From Thermaceae bacterium (GTDB lineage: Bacteria; Deinococcota; Deinococci; Deinococcales; Marinithermaceae), in assembly GCA_015519965.1 (NCBI GenBank), contig WIAM01000038.1, forward strand, positions 1 through 52,953: 52,953 bases of DNA, read 5' to 3'. Shown in pieces: positions 6,055 through 14,941 of the stretch. Each line of letters begins with the position of its first letter. Position 1 is the first letter of the stretch. The translations under genes were made by a program, and so were the position numbers. The notes beneath the pieces are model-generated. The model ran no database searches. It worked only from the letters and a program-made list of their open reading frames with translations, and was not told the DNA's origin.

Positions 6055-7607
6055 CCAAACGCGGATGGACGACCGGCAGCGCCTACGCTCTGCCGGTCTA
6101 CCTTTTTCTCGCCATCGCCGTGGTCTACCCCTTGGCCAAGGTCCTCGCGCGCGGGGTCTCCCCCGAGGCGCTCTCGGTCTTTTCCGACCGTTATCTCTGG
6201 GAGCGCCTCCTTTGGAGCCTGGAGTACGGGCTCGCGGCCAGCTCGCTGGTGATCCTGCTCGGGGTTCCCCTCGCTTACAGCCTCCGCTACCGCTTTCCCG
6301 GGCGGGAGGCCTTCCTCGCGGTCGCCGGCGTCCCATTCGTGATGCCGACCATCGTGGTCGCCACCGGATTCCTCACCCTGCTCGGCCCCCGGGGGATCGT
6401 TGGCAGGGATCTCACGGGAACCGTCTTCGTGCTGCTTTGGGCCGCGGTCTTTTATAACCTCGGCCTTGCGACCCGGATCCTCCACGGCCTGCTGGCCCGA
6501 CAGGGCGAGGCCCTCGAGGCCGCGGCGCGAACCCTCGGAGCAAGCCCCCTTCGCGCCTTTTTCCGGGTCACGCTGCCGCTCCTCAAAAGCGGTCTCTGGG
6601 CGAGCGGCGGTCTCACCTTCGTCTATACCTTCGCCAGCTTCGGGGTTCCCCTTTTGCTCGGGGGCTACAGGTACGCGACCCTCGAGGTCGAGGTGTACCG
6701 GCTCCTCGCCTACGAGCTCGACTTCCCCCGCGCCAGCGCGCTGGTGGTCTGGCAGAGTGCGGTGCTGGCCCTGGTGAGCCTTGCCTATCTCCGGGCCCAG
6801 TCGAAGCTGGCCCCGAGCCTCGGCGAGCCCCCTGTGCGCACGCTCTCGCCCCGGGCCGCCTGGCTCCTCGGTGCGCTGGTGTGGGGCGGCACGCTGGTCC
6901 TTTACTCGCCCCTTTTGGCGCTCATCGCAAGGAGTTTTTTCGGACCAGAGGGCCTGGGGCTCGACAACTACCTCCGACTGCTCAGGCCCCAGAGCAGCTA
7001 CTTCTCCCCCGGGCTCATCGAGGCCACCGGCAACACCCTGCGTTTCGGCCTGGCCTCGCTGGCCCTCGCCCTGCCGGTGGGCCTCCTCTACGCCCTCGGC
7101 GTGGCCCGCAAAAGCCCGGGGCTCGACCTTTTTGGCTTCTTCCCCCTGCTCGTCAGTCCGGTGAGCCTGGGGATCGGCTATCTCCTGGCCTACCCCCACC
7201 TCCGGGCCAGCACCTGGATCCTGGTGCTGGCCTATGCCACCCTCGCCTACCCCCTTCTCGGGCGAACGCTCATTCCCGCGCTCCGCGGCTTGAAGCCCGA
7301 GTTCCTCGAGGCGGCCGCCACGCTCGGCGCCGGCGCCTGGCGGCGCTTTTGGCGCGTCGAGCTGCCCCTCATCCGCCCGGCGCTGGCCGGGGGCATGGCC
7401 CTGGCGCTGGCCAGCGCCATCGGGGAGTTCGGCGCCACCATGATTCTGGTCCGGCCGGAGTGGGCCACGCTCACGGTGGCCATCTACGACCGATTGGGGA
7501 AACCGGGTATGGCCAACTTCGGCGAAGCGCTGGCACTCTCGGTGATCCTCATGGGGCTTTCGCTGTTCCTTTTCGCCCTGGTCGGGCGCGAGGGGAAACT
7601 CGGCTAA
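6051..7607 (+). CDS. thiP: Thiamine ABC transporter permease
   Basis: This is the inner-membrane channel of the thiamine importer, 518 residues, a fused double permease with about 12 membrane segments. Each half carries an EAA loop for contact with ThiQ: EALEAAARTLGASPLRAF and EFLEAAATLGAGAWRRFW, each followed by PLLKSG or PLIRPA. The start ATG 6051 overlaps the thiB stop as ATGA, indicating translational coupling. The stop codon is embedded in a hairpin repeat (7606-7643) that may attenuate expression of thiQ. Confidence 0.94.
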   Translation: MTKRGWTTGSAYALPVYLFLAIAVVYPLAKVLARGVSPEALSVFSDRYLWERLLWSLEYGLAASSLVILLGVPLAYSLRYRFPGREAFLAVAGVPFVMPTIVVATGFLTLLGPRGIVGRDLTGTVFVLLWAAVFYNLGLATRILHGLLARQGEALEAAARTLGASPLRAFFRVTLPLLKSGLWASGGLTFVYTFASFGVPLLLGGYRYATLEVEVYRLLAYELDFPRASALVVWQSAVLALVSLAYLRAQSKLAPSLGEPPVRTLSPRAAWLLGALVWGGTLVLYSPLLALIARSFFGPEGLGLDNYLRLLRPQSSYFSPGLIEATGNTLRFGLASLALALPVGLLYALGVARKSPGLDLFGFFPLLVSPVSLGIGYLLAYPHLRASTWILVLAYATLAYPLLGRTLIPALRGLKPEFLEAAATLGAGAWRRFWRVELPLIRPALAGGMALALASAIGEFGATMILVRPEWATLTVAIYDRLGKPGMANFGEALALSVILMGLSLFLFALVGREGKLG

Positions 7608-7643
7608 CTGCCCCGCCGTGGCAAAGGCCAAGGCGGGGCAGTT
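7606..7643 (+). repeat. Intergenic hairpin repeat, copy 1 (thiP-thiQ)
   Basis: AACTGCCCCGCC (7606-7617) pairs with GGCGGGGCAGTT (7632-7643), with an inner TGGC/GCCA stem around AAAG. It belongs to a set sharing the core CCCCGCC-G-TGGC-4nt-GCCA-GGCGGGG, seen again at 48181, 51450, 52501 and more loosely at 36195. It lies inside the thi operon, so it could act as a partial terminator or an mRNA-stability element between thiP and thiQ. Confidence 0.65.
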
Positions 7644-7716
7644 ATGCTGGGCTGTTGAACCGCCCGTGGGTACCCGCTCTGGCACGCCGTGTCAGACTAA
7701 AACAGCGTGGTGAGTC

Positions 7717-8676
7717 ATGCTTCGTCTTGATCGCATTCGACTGGTGAACGCCGGCTTCGAGCTCTCCATTGACCTCGAGGTGAATTCAGGCGAAACCCTG
7801 GCCTTGCTCGGGCCGTCGGGAAGCGGTAAGACCACGGTACTCCGGGTGATCGCCGGGCTCTCCGCGCCGGATGCGGGGCGGGTCTGGATCGGCGAGCGCG
7901 ACGTCACCCGGCTGCCCAGCGAGCGACGCGGCATCGGCTTCCTCTTCCAGGACTACGCCCTCTTTCCTCACCTCTCGGTGTACGACAACGTGGCCTTCGG
8001 CCTAGTCGAGCGGCGCTGGCCCAAGGCCGAGATCGAGGCTCGGGTCGCGGCATTGCTTGAGAAAACCGGCCTCACCGCCCACCGCAACAAAAGGCCGGCC
8101 CAGCTCTCGGGCGGGGAGCAACAACGGGTGGCCCTGGCCCGGGCGCTGGCCCCAAGGCCGCCGATCCTCCTTTTGGATGAGCCGCTGGGAGCGCTCGACC
8201 TCCGACTTCGCGAACACCTGCTCCTGACCCTCAGACGGGTCTTGAAAGAAGAGCGAACCACGGCGCTCTACGTAACCCACGACCAGTCCGAGGCCTTCGT
8301 CCTAGCCGATCGGGTTGCGATCATGAGAAACGGCCGCATCGTCCAGCTCGGCACGCCAGGCCAGGTCTTCCAAAAACCCAGCAACGTCTGGTGCGCGCGC
8401 TTTTTGGGCCACAAGAACGTGCTCGCGCCAGATGAGGCGCTTCGCCTCGGGCTCGAAGGGCGCCACTGGCTGCTCCCGCCCACCGCCATCACCCTCGGCG
8501 GGTCGGAAAAGGTGGAGGTCCTGGAGGCGCTCTTCCTCGGCCCGCGCATCGGCCTCTGGCTCAACGTGCGTGGGGTGCGCCTTTACTGGGAAGGCCCCCT
8601 CGACCCGCCCCCTGAAGAAGGCAAAAGCGTGGGCTTACGGATCGATCTCGATCGCGCCGTACCCTTAGAACCATGA
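7717..8676 (+). CDS. thiQ: Thiamine ABC transporter ATP-binding protein
   Basis: The ATPase energising ThiBP, 319 residues. Walker A is GPSGSGKTT, the Q-loop FQDYALFPH, the signature LSGGEQQRVALARAL, Walker B ILLLDEPLGALD and the H-loop VTHDQSEAF. After about residue 235 there is a C-terminal extension resembling the regulatory TOBE-like domain of longer importers (VEVLEALFLGPRIGLWLNV). Classical ThiQ is about 230 residues, so this one is closer to the FbpC/PotA layout. The assignment to thiamine uptake comes from position in the operon. ATG 7717 has GGTGAG upstream, and the stop overlaps thiN as ATGA. Confidence 0.9.
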   Translation: MLRLDRIRLVNAGFELSIDLEVNSGETLALLGPSGSGKTTVLRVIAGLSAPDAGRVWIGERDVTRLPSERRGIGFLFQDYALFPHLSVYDNVAFGLVERRWPKAEIEARVAALLEKTGLTAHRNKRPAQLSGGEQQRVALARALAPRPPILLLDEPLGALDLRLREHLLLTLRRVLKEERTTALYVTHDQSEAFVLADRVAIMRNGRIVQLGTPGQVFQKPSNVWCARFLGHKNVLAPDEALRLGLEGRHWLLPPTAITLGGSEKVEVLEALFLGPRIGLWLNVRGVRLYWEGPLDPPPEEGKSVGLRIDLDRAVPLEP

Positions 8677-9320
8677 AGGCCGTCATCCTTCTCGCCGGGC
8701 CGCTATTTGCCACCGCCGCTGTACGAAACGCGGTCGAGGGCGCGCGCTGGGTCATCGCCGCCGACGGCGGGATCCGGCACGCCCAGGCCCTCGGCCTTGA
8801 AGTCGGGCTCTGGGTTGGTGACTTTGACTCAAGCACCCCCCAAGACCTCGCCAACTTCCCCGCCGTCCCCCGTCGGACCTACCCCCAAGCCAAGGACGCC
8901 ACTGACGCCGAGCTGGCAATCCAAGCGGCGCGTGCGTCCGGGGCGAGCGAGCTCTTGCTCCTGGGCGGTCTGGGCGGCGAGCTCGACCACACCCTGGCCC
9001 ACCTCACCCTCTCGCTCAAGCTCGCCGAGGCGGGGCTGAACGCCTCGGTGACCGACGGTCTCCGCTGGGCCTGGCCCCTGGTCCCGCCGGGGCGCGAGCT
9101 GGCCCTGGAAGCGAACACCCCTTTCAGCATCGTTCCCATGACCGACCTCGAGGGGCTCACCATCGCCGGCGCCCGCTGGGAGGCGAGTTCGCTCTCGCTC
9201 GGCCTGGGCAGCACCCGCACCCTGCGCAACGTGGCCCAGGGCCCCCTTCGCCTCGGGCTCAGCCGGGGCCGGGCAGTGGTCTTTGCCGACCGCTCGCCTC
9301 GGGCCGCTCGGGCTCCTTAA
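8673..9320 (+). CDS. thiN: Thiamine pyrophosphokinase
   Basis: Converts thiamine plus ATP to thiamine pyrophosphate in the cytoplasm, the step that turns imported thiamine into the cofactor and into the riboswitch ligand. Family motifs in the 215-residue protein are ADGGIRHA, WVGDFDS, KDATDAELA and GGLGGELDHTLAHL in the N-terminal catalytic domain. A C-terminal beta domain begins near residue 135 (NTPFSIVPM). ATG 8673 overlaps the thiQ stop as ATGA, so import and activation are co-translated under one riboswitch. Confidence 0.93.
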   Translation: MKAVILLAGPLFATAAVRNAVEGARWVIAADGGIRHAQALGLEVGLWVGDFDSSTPQDLANFPAVPRRTYPQAKDATDAELAIQAARASGASELLLLGGLGGELDHTLAHLTLSLKLAEAGLNASVTDGLRWAWPLVPPGRELALEANTPFSIVPMTDLEGLTIAGARWEASSLSLGLGSTRTLRNVAQGPLRLGLSRGRAVVFADRSPRAARAP

Positions 9321-9330
9321 GCTAAGAGCC

Positions 9331-9960
9331 ATGGACGCCTTGCCCCTCAACGCCTTGATCGAGGAACTCGAGGCCTTCGACCCCCTGATGCGGGCAGAGA
9401 TCGACCCCTACGGAACCCTCCTCGCCCATCTGGAGGGGGGCTACGGTGGCGAAACCATCCTGCTCTGGGTCCCCTGGGCCGACGCCCCCCAGGCGCTCTC
9501 CGCCCTGGGGTCGCTGCGCTTTCGCGGGCGGGTCATCGTCGGCATCGACGTCTCTCCCGGCGATGCCTGGCCGCTCGGGCGCGCGGTAGAGCGCATCCGG
9601 CCCAAACGGGTCCTGATCGTCACCGAAGGCTCGGGCATCGGAACCAGCTTCCAGGGATTCAAGGAAGTCGAGGCCGAGGGAGAAGTTTCCCGGGTCGCCT
9701 TCGACGACCCCAAACCGGCGAGGACGCTCGTCCGGAAAACGCCGACCGGGGTCCGTTACCTCGAGGTCCGAGCCTACGCCCCCTGGAAAAGCTCTCTGCC
9801 GGGCCAGGCGCCGCTCACGAACGGCGCCCCCGCCCCCCACCAGGGCGCCTCCGTCCTCGAGGCCGGGGCCACGCCTTACGGTCTCGGGCGGGTTAATCTA
9901 GAAGCGAGCCTGAAAGCGTGGCTTTTTGCTTTCGGGCTTTTGAGGGAGGGAGAGCCATGA
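9331..9960 (+). CDS. Hypothetical protein (209 aa) downstream of thiN
   Basis: I do not recognise the family. No signal peptide or membrane segment is evident. The first 120 residues look like an alpha/beta fold with hydrophobic strands (ETILLWVPW, GRVIVGID, RVLIVTEG). The middle contains a Pro/Ala/Gly-rich stretch, and the C-terminus ends in a helix. ATG 9331 is preceded by TAAGCT (9318-9323) with exactly seven bases between, the leaderless pattern, so it may have its own transcript although it follows thiN by only 10 bases. Its stop overlaps the next gene as ATGA. Confidence 0.72.
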   Translation: MDALPLNALIEELEAFDPLMRAEIDPYGTLLAHLEGGYGGETILLWVPWADAPQALSALGSLRFRGRVIVGIDVSPGDAWPLGRAVERIRPKRVLIVTEGSGIGTSFQGFKEVEAEGEVSRVAFDDPKPARTLVRKTPTGVRYLEVRAYAPWKSSLPGQAPLTNGAPAPHQGASVLEAGATPYGLGRVNLEASLKAWLFAFGLLREGEP

Positions 9961-10178
9961 CTTGGATCCTCTTGCTGGCGGGTTTCACGCTCGGCGCGGC
10001 CATCGTTTCGTTCATCTTCTACCGTCTTTTTAACCCCAAGACGCTCACCACCGAGGGAGAGGGGTTCGATCTCACCTTGACCCTGGGGCTCGTGGTCATG
10101 ATCGTCTTCACCGCCGCCGCGGTGAGCTCGATGTTCCTCTTGGGACGGCTGTATCTTCCCCTCGAGCTCGGCGGTTAA
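9957..10178 (+). CDS. Small two-helix membrane protein (73 aa)
   Basis: This short protein has two membrane segments, about residues 2-22 (ILLLAGFTLGAAIVSFIFY) and 41-63 (GLVVMIVFTAAAVSSMFLLG), joined by a polar loop (TLTTEGEGFD). No family is recognised. The start ATG 9957 overlaps the preceding stop as ATGA and has GAGGGAGAG just upstream, so the two unknown genes are coupled and may form a cytosolic-membrane pair. A looser extension upstream exists in frame but lacks support. Confidence 0.65.
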   Translation: MTWILLLAGFTLGAAIVSFIFYRLFNPKTLTTEGEGFDLTLTLGLVVMIVFTAAAVSSMFLLGRLYLPLELGG

Positions 10179-10212
10179 ACCTCGGCCAAAGCCCAAAGCG
10201 ACGGCGGGGTCC

Positions 10213-10656
10213 TTAGCCCTCGGCGGGGGCCGCATCCTTTTCGGGCGAAAAGCGGTTCAGGTAACGGAGGTCGTCTTTCAGGGCCTGGCGGGTGATCGCC
10301 AGCACGGGCTTGAACTGGGCCGACCAGCCGGCCTCGAGGGCATCGAGGCAGAGCAAGAGCTCGCGCACTCGCTGGGCCTCGGTCCGGCGTCGTTTGAGGC
10401 CGCCCTTGCGAGCGCTCTCCGCCAGGTTCTCAAAACGACGCACCAGACACACCCGGGGCACCCCGCCCACGTCACGACACGTGAGATCGGGATGTCCCGG
10501 GCAAGTGGCGTAGACGCTGGGGTAGCGGGTTCCGAGTTCGGGGTGCCCGGCGAGCGCCATGCCGAGCGGCCCCGAAAACACCGCGGCCAACCACTCGTAT
10601 CGTCGGGATCGCTGCCGCCGTCGATCGCTCTCGGTCATTACCGCTCCCTGGTCCAT
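10213..10656 (-). CDS. Hypothetical protein with four cysteines (147 aa)
   Basis: The family is not recognised. It is basic at the N-terminus (DRRRQRSRRYEW) and contains cysteines in ATCPGHPDLTCRD, RVCLVRRF and LLLCLDAL that could bind a metal, though the spacing matches no motif I know. Two starts are possible: ATG 10656 with GAAGGG upstream, and ATG 10638 with AGGGAG upstream. It follows the SQR-DUF1641 pair in the same direction, but a strong hairpin separates them. Confidence 0.55.
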   Translation of the reverse strand: MDQGAVMTESDRRRQRSRRYEWLAAVFSGPLGMALAGHPELGTRYPSVYATCPGHPDLTCRDVGGVPRVCLVRRFENLAESARKGGLKRRRTEAQRVRELLLCLDALEAGWSAQFKPVLAITRQALKDDLRYLNRFSPEKDAAPAEG

Positions 10657-10680
10657 AAAAAGCCCTTCACTTTCAGTCTA

Positions 10681-10710
10681 CGCCAAAGGCCCCACTCGGG
10701 GCCTTTGGCG
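10681..10710 (-). terminator. Perfect 13-bp hairpin downstream of the DUF1641 gene
   Basis: CGCCAAAGGCCCC (10681-10693) and GGGGCCTTTGGCG (10698-10710) pair with a 4-base loop. It sits 40 bases after the stop of the DUF1641 gene (minus strand). The run of T on the plus strand (CTGTTTTG) follows the stem, not the minus strand, so the direction of termination is uncertain. Confidence 0.6.
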
Positions 10711-10750
10711 CTCTGTTTTGCCTCCGGTGGCGCTTTTGCAAGGCCCGGGC

Positions 10751-11359
10751 TCAGCTTTTGCCCTTATTCATCATCTTCTCCATCATCGACTTCAGCTCGG
10801 CCTCCTTGGCCTTAGCCTTCTCGAAGGTGCGGGAAACCACGCGCAAGAGCTCAAGTAAGAGCCCGAGCCCCTTTTCGATCTCGGGGTCGGAAAGGGCCCT
10901 GAGCAGGCCGATGACCGTGACCTTGGGCGGGTTTTTGAGCTTTTCCGGGGCAAACACCTCGCGCGCGGCGTCGACGCCGAGGTCGAGCATCATCCCCGCA
11001 GCGGTGGGATCGATTCGGCTGAGGAAATCGAGCGCGTTGCCGGCATGGGAGAGCAAACGCAACACCTTGGGGTCAGCGAGCATGCCGAGGTTTTCCGCAA
11101 GCGACTCGGAGAGGCTCCCCAGGATCTCCAACGCCCCGCTCTTGTTGAGCTTTTCCAGGGTGTCGGCGAGCTTTTCCAGCGCCTCGGCCTGCTCGAGGAA
11201 ACGGGCGAGCACCGAAATGAGGCGCAGGTTGCCCGGCTCCATGATCATGCCGAGGTTTTCCGAGAGCGTCGCCCCAAGCTCCATCTCCCCGAGCAGCCCC
11301 AGCCCAGACCCTTCGAGGATCTTTTCGATTCGCTCGAGGCGTTCTTCTACCGTTGGCAT
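10751..11359 (-). CDS. DUF1641 family protein
   Basis: A 202-residue helical cytoplasmic protein. The DUF1641 signature is seen in the repeated ENLGMIMEPGNLRLIS and ENLGMLADPKVLRLLS segments and in the VTVIGLLRALSDPEIEKGLGLLLELLR block near residues 145-175. The end is a charged helix with Met-rich tail. In many bacteria this family sits beside sulfide:quinone oxidoreductase-like or formate dehydrogenase genes, with no settled biochemical role. Here it follows the SQR-like gene by 9 bases and is surely in the same transcript. Confidence 0.85.
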   Translation of the reverse strand: MPTVEERLERIEKILEGSGLGLLGEMELGATLSENLGMIMEPGNLRLISVLARFLEQAEALEKLADTLEKLNKSGALEILGSLSESLAENLGMLADPKVLRLLSHAGNALDFLSRIDPTAAGMMLDLGVDAAREVFAPEKLKNPPKVTVIGLLRALSDPEIEKGLGLLLELLRVVSRTFEKAKAKEAELKSMMEKMMNKGKS

Positions 11360-11368
11360 CCCAACCTC

Positions 11369-12505
11369 CTAACCGATCAAGGTGGCGAACCAATAGCTCT
11401 CGAAGAGCATCTTGGTCACCCGGACCCAGCGTCCGACCGCCATCACGCCGCACGATGGCATCCCGGTGCCCTCAAGCACCTTTTCGAAGCTGCACTGGGG
11501 CAAGAGCGCGTTGTCGCCGAAGTCCATGATGCACATCGCCACCGGGTCGAAAGGCTGGCCGATGTAGGCCCCCTTGAGATCGGAGGTGATCACACCGGCG
11601 ATGTACTCGGCCTGGAAGTGGGCGACGACCCCCGCCGGGGGCAGCATCAACGAAGGGTTCACCGTGTCGCCGATCACGAAGACGTTGGGGTACTTGACGT
11701 GCCGGAAGGTGCGGCGGTCGACCGGGGGGAAACCGCTCTCACCGGCCAGGGGGGAGCTCCGGACCACGCGGTTGGGGGCAAACGGCGGGACCAGGATGAG
11801 GAGATCGTAGGCCAGTGTTCGCCCGTCTTTGGCCCGAATTTCCCCATTTGCAGCCTCGGCGAACTCGAAGCCCCCGTGGAATCCGATGCCTTTTTCCTCG
11901 AGAATTCGCATCACCCGCTCGGAGATCACCGGCCCCATGCCCGCGAGCGGCGCCGGATTCATGTGGAACACGTCGACGCTCGAGCGGTCACGCACGCCCT
12001 TGACCTTGAGGGCGAACTCGGCCATGCCCGCCACCTCATAGGGCGCGGGGGGACAGGGGTAGTAGGGGCTCGACACACCGATGACCACCCGCCCGCCGGG
12101 GAAGGCCTTCATGCGTTCCCGCAGCGCCATCGCCCCATCCGGCGACCAGGGTGCGACCGCGTCGGCCGTCGGCTGAGGCTGGGGCTCGGCCCCCAGGGAG
12201 ACTACGAGGTAGTCGTAGGCGAAGGTTCCCTGATCGGTGACGACCCGGTTGGCGTCGGGCTCGATCGCTTGCACCTCGGCTTTGACGTATTGGATGCCAC
12301 GCTTTTCCACGTTGGCGAGCGGGCGCCGGATATCGTCCACCTCCCGCATCCCGAACGCGACCCAGGGCAGACCGGGGAGGAAGTAGTGATACTCCGACCG
12401 ATCGACGAGCGTGACCTCGACCTCGCGGCCGAGCAAGGCCTTGACCTTGTTGGCCGCCACCAAGCCGCCTGAACCTCCGCCCAGTACCAGCACCTTTACT
12501 GCCAT
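11369..12505 (-). CDS. sqr: Sulfide:quinone oxidoreductase-like FAD flavoprotein
   Basis: Predicted to oxidise sulfide or polysulfide at the membrane face and pass electrons to quinone. In the 378-residue protein the FAD site is VLVLGGGSGGLVAANK at 6-21, and the second nucleotide-binding segment is YPNVFVIGDTVNP around 272-284. Cys151 in PYYPCPPAPYE is the conserved active-site cysteine. C325, C338 and C352 lie in the C-terminal part, where the second redox cysteine is expected. An aromatic C-terminus (MLFESYWFATLIG) could dip into the membrane. ATG 12505 is used because AAAGGAGG stands upstream; a longer start would add 18 residues with no support. Flavocytochrome c-type oxidoreductase is the alternative. 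Confidence 0.83.
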   Translation of the reverse strand: MAVKVLVLGGGSGGLVAANKVKALLGREVEVTLVDRSEYHYFLPGLPWVAFGMREVDDIRRPLANVEKRGIQYVKAEVQAIEPDANRVVTDQGTFAYDYLVVSLGAEPQPQPTADAVAPWSPDGAMALRERMKAFPGGRVVIGVSSPYYPCPPAPYEVAGMAEFALKVKGVRDRSSVDVFHMNPAPLAGMGPVISERVMRILEEKGIGFHGGFEFAEAANGEIRAKDGRTLAYDLLILVPPFAPNRVVRSSPLAGESGFPPVDRRTFRHVKYPNVFVIGDTVNPSLMLPPAGVVAHFQAEYIAGVITSDLKGAYIGQPFDPVAMCIMDFGDNALLPQCSFEKVLEGTGMPSCGVMAVGRWVRVTKMLFESYWFATLIG

Positions 12506-12621
12506 CTCGAAACCTCCTTTGCCATACCCAATACCCGTTTTTAATGTAGATCCTTTCACAACGAGAAATGTCCCGGCCTGGATCTGACATAAAGGAATTT
12601 CCCCTCCCCCACCGGAAAAAC

Positions 12622-12653
12622 GACTTCAGGAGGTCAGGCGACCTCCCGAAGTC
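12622..12653 (-). terminator. Terminator of the ABC-moaC-HAD operon
   Basis: GACTTCAGGAGGTC and GACCTCCCGAAGTC (one mismatch) form a long stem around AGGC. Read on the minus strand it is followed by GTTTTTCC, a usable T-run, 28 bases after the stop of the gene at 12681. It also insulates the downstream SQR promoter. Confidence 0.75.
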
Positions 12654-12680
12654 TTCGAGGGCACTGTTAGGGGTATATGT

Positions 12681-13013
12681 CTAGAGCGCGCGCAGATCCC
12701 CGAAAATCAACCAGCCCACGCCTTCCGGCGTCGCCTCGAGGCGCGCTTCAAGCCAGCTCGCCACCCGTTCGGCGAGCGCCAGTAAAGCCTCGTCCGGCGA
12801 CGAACTCAAAACCAGGGCGGTCAGCTGGTAAAAGCGCTGGCTCTCGGTCGGGGTGCCGTCGTCGAAGAAGGCGAAAGGCGGGCGAATTGGGTCGGTCGCC
12901 AGGTGCACCGTCTCGCCCTCGAGCTCGATCTGGGAAGGAAACCACGACACGGGGTCGACCTTAAGGGCACGGGGGTGCCAGAGATAACCCTGCAGCAAGC
13001 GAACCGCGCGCAT
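12681..13013 (-). CDS. Hypothetical protein (110 aa)
   Basis: A compact soluble protein with no recognised family, no signal peptide and no cysteine. It begins MRAVRLLQGYLWHPRAL and contains an acidic, aromatic C-terminal half ending in GWLIFGDLRAL. It lies 12 bases after the HAD hydrolase gene in the same direction and is the last gene before the terminator, so it is probably translated from the moaC operon transcript. Confidence 0.6.
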   Translation of the reverse strand: MRAVRLLQGYLWHPRALKVDPVSWFPSQIELEGETVHLATDPIRPPFAFFDDGTPTESQRFYQLTALVLSSSPDEALLALAERVASWLEARLEATPEGVGWLIFGDLRAL

Positions 13014-13025
13014 ACCGATCCGGAT

Positions 13026-13655
13026 TCAGGGCCGCGCGGGCGCTGCGGGGAGACGGATGCCTTCGTCCTTGAGGGCCTTGAGGAAACGCGGGGGATCGGT
13101 GAAGCGGTGGACCTTAAACCCGAGCGCCCGGGCCGCCTCGGTGTTGACCTCGTTGTCGTCAACGAAGAGCACCTCCGGCGCCGGCAGGCCCAGGCGTTCG
13201 AGCGCCAGCTGAAAAGCCTCGGGTTGCGGTTTTTTCAGCCCCTCTTCGTTCGAAAACACCGCGGCATCGAAGCGATCGAAATACTCCTCGGCCCGCAGAA
13301 ACCGCGAGATCACCGGATAGTTATTGGAAAGGAGACCCACAGCAACGCCCTGGGGCATGGCGGCGAGCAGCTCGTACATCTCGGGTCTCGGGGCCACACT
13401 GCCCAAAAAGAGCCGCTGGAAAGTGGTATACGGCGCCTCAACCCCCAGCGTCTGAGACACAACCTCCCAAAACCGCCGCAGCGACCACTCCCCGAGCTCA
13501 AGGCGTTCCACGTGTTCGAAGTAGGCTCGCGACACCCGATCCTCGGGCAGGGCAAAGCGCCGCGCCAAATTGCGGATGACCCGGCCGTCAAAGGTCCCGA
13601 CGGTAAAGACACCGCCCCAATCAAACAGCACCCCGCGGATCCCCATGCGCTCCAT
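13026..13655 (-). CDS. HAD superfamily hydrolase (subfamily I)
   Basis: A likely phosphatase or dehalogenase-type hydrolase. Motif I is VLFDWGGVF, where the second Asp of DxD is replaced by Gly (DWGG), as in many HAD proteins of this branch. Motif II is GLLSNN, motif III the Lys of NEEGLKKPQPEAF, and motif IV VLFVDDNEVN. A helical cap lies in between (residues about 20-90). The substrate is unknown. The start is uncertain: TTG 13676 overlaps the moaC stop (TTGA), ATG 13655 and ATG 13646 lie further in, and all precede the first strand. Co-transcription with moaC is likely. Confidence 0.8.
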   Translation of the reverse strand: MERMGIRGVLFDWGGVFTVGTFDGRVIRNLARRFALPEDRVSRAYFEHVERLELGEWSLRRFWEVVSQTLGVEAPYTTFQRLFLGSVAPRPEMYELLAAMPQGVAVGLLSNNYPVISRFLRAEEYFDRFDAAVFSNEEGLKKPQPEAFQLALERLGLPAPEVLFVDDNEVNTEAARALGFKVHRFTDPPRFLKALKDEGIRLPAAPARP

Positions 13656-13672
13656 TTTAGTGAGACCGGGGC

Positions 13673-14158
<486 letters not shown>

Positions 14159-14170
14159 GAAAAAACCTCC

Positions 14171-14941
14171 TCAGACATCCTTGTGTTCAAAGAGCAGTAC
14201 CGCAAGGACCGCAAAACCCAGCGTATAGATCACCAGCAGCAATAGGCCCGGCCCCGCTGCCTCCGGCCGCAGATAGAGATCGAGGTAACGGGTCAGCAAC
14301 AGCGGCGTGATCGCCGGGAAAACCACCAATAGGCGCATCAGCAGCACGGTGGCCAGGGTGGCCAGAGCGCTTGCGGTCGTGGAGAGGAACACCACCGCGT
14401 AGAGGAGCGCGAGCACCGCGATCGGCAGCAGGGTGAGTGCGGCCAGGCCGTAGGCGCGAAAAATCTCGGCCAGCGCCTCGCCGGCCCCAAGATACCCCAT
14501 GCCGGCAAACCCACCCTCGCCAAGCCCGGTGCCCCCGAAAAATCCACCGAAGCCATGGGGAAGCCCGGCCACGATGCCGGCGCCAAGGCTGGCGCCGAGG
14601 AAAAGGAAGGGAATGAGCGACGCCGCGAGGAGCTTTGTCAAAACGATCCGCGTTCTCGGCATCGGCCGCAAGAGCAACGCCTTGAGCGTGCCCATGCTCA
14701 CTTCGCTCCCGAGCACCTCCGAGGCGGCCATGGCGACCAGGAAGGGGTACAAAAACTCCATTCCCGCGAGCAAAGCGAGGGCCGGGACCTGCCACCCCGA
14801 AACCAGCTGCAGTCCGTAGACCGCCTTGAGGCCGGGTGCGACCGACCAGATAAGCGGCAACACCACCGCGGCGAGCAGCCCCAGCCTGACCGAGCGCAGG
14901 TGCCGGAGTTTTTCAATCTCCCACAAAAACAACCTAGCCAT
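14171..14941 (-). CDS. ABC-2 type transporter permease
   Basis: A 256-residue membrane subunit with six predicted helices, including [62 protein letters not shown] and [25 protein letters not shown]. The [25 protein letters not shown] block between helices is typical of ABC-2 exporters of the NatB/CcmB-like type. A Gly-rich loop (residues about 125-150) faces outside. It overlaps the ATPase gene by 8 bases. The substrate cannot be deduced; drug, ion and lipid exporters share this architecture. Confidence 0.85.
   Translation of the reverse strand: MARLFLWEIEKLRHLRSVRLGLLAAVVLPLIWSVAPGLKAVYGLQLVSGWQVPALALLAGMEFLYPFLVAMAASEVLGSEVSMGTLKALLLRPMPRTRIVLTKLLAASLIPFLFLGASLGAGIVAGLPHGFGGFFGGTGLGEGGFAGMGYLGAGEALAEIFRAYGLAALTLLPIAVLALLYAVVFLSTTASALATLATVLLMRLLVVFPAITPLLLTRYLDLYLRPEAAGPGLLLLVIYTLGFAVLAVLLFEHKDV

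Noticed and set aside
5877-7685. 602-codon open frame on the minus strand across thiP
   Set aside because: It is antisense to the well-recognised thiP, has a Glu/Gly/Arg/Pro-biased composition typical of GC-rich shadow frames, and no motif.
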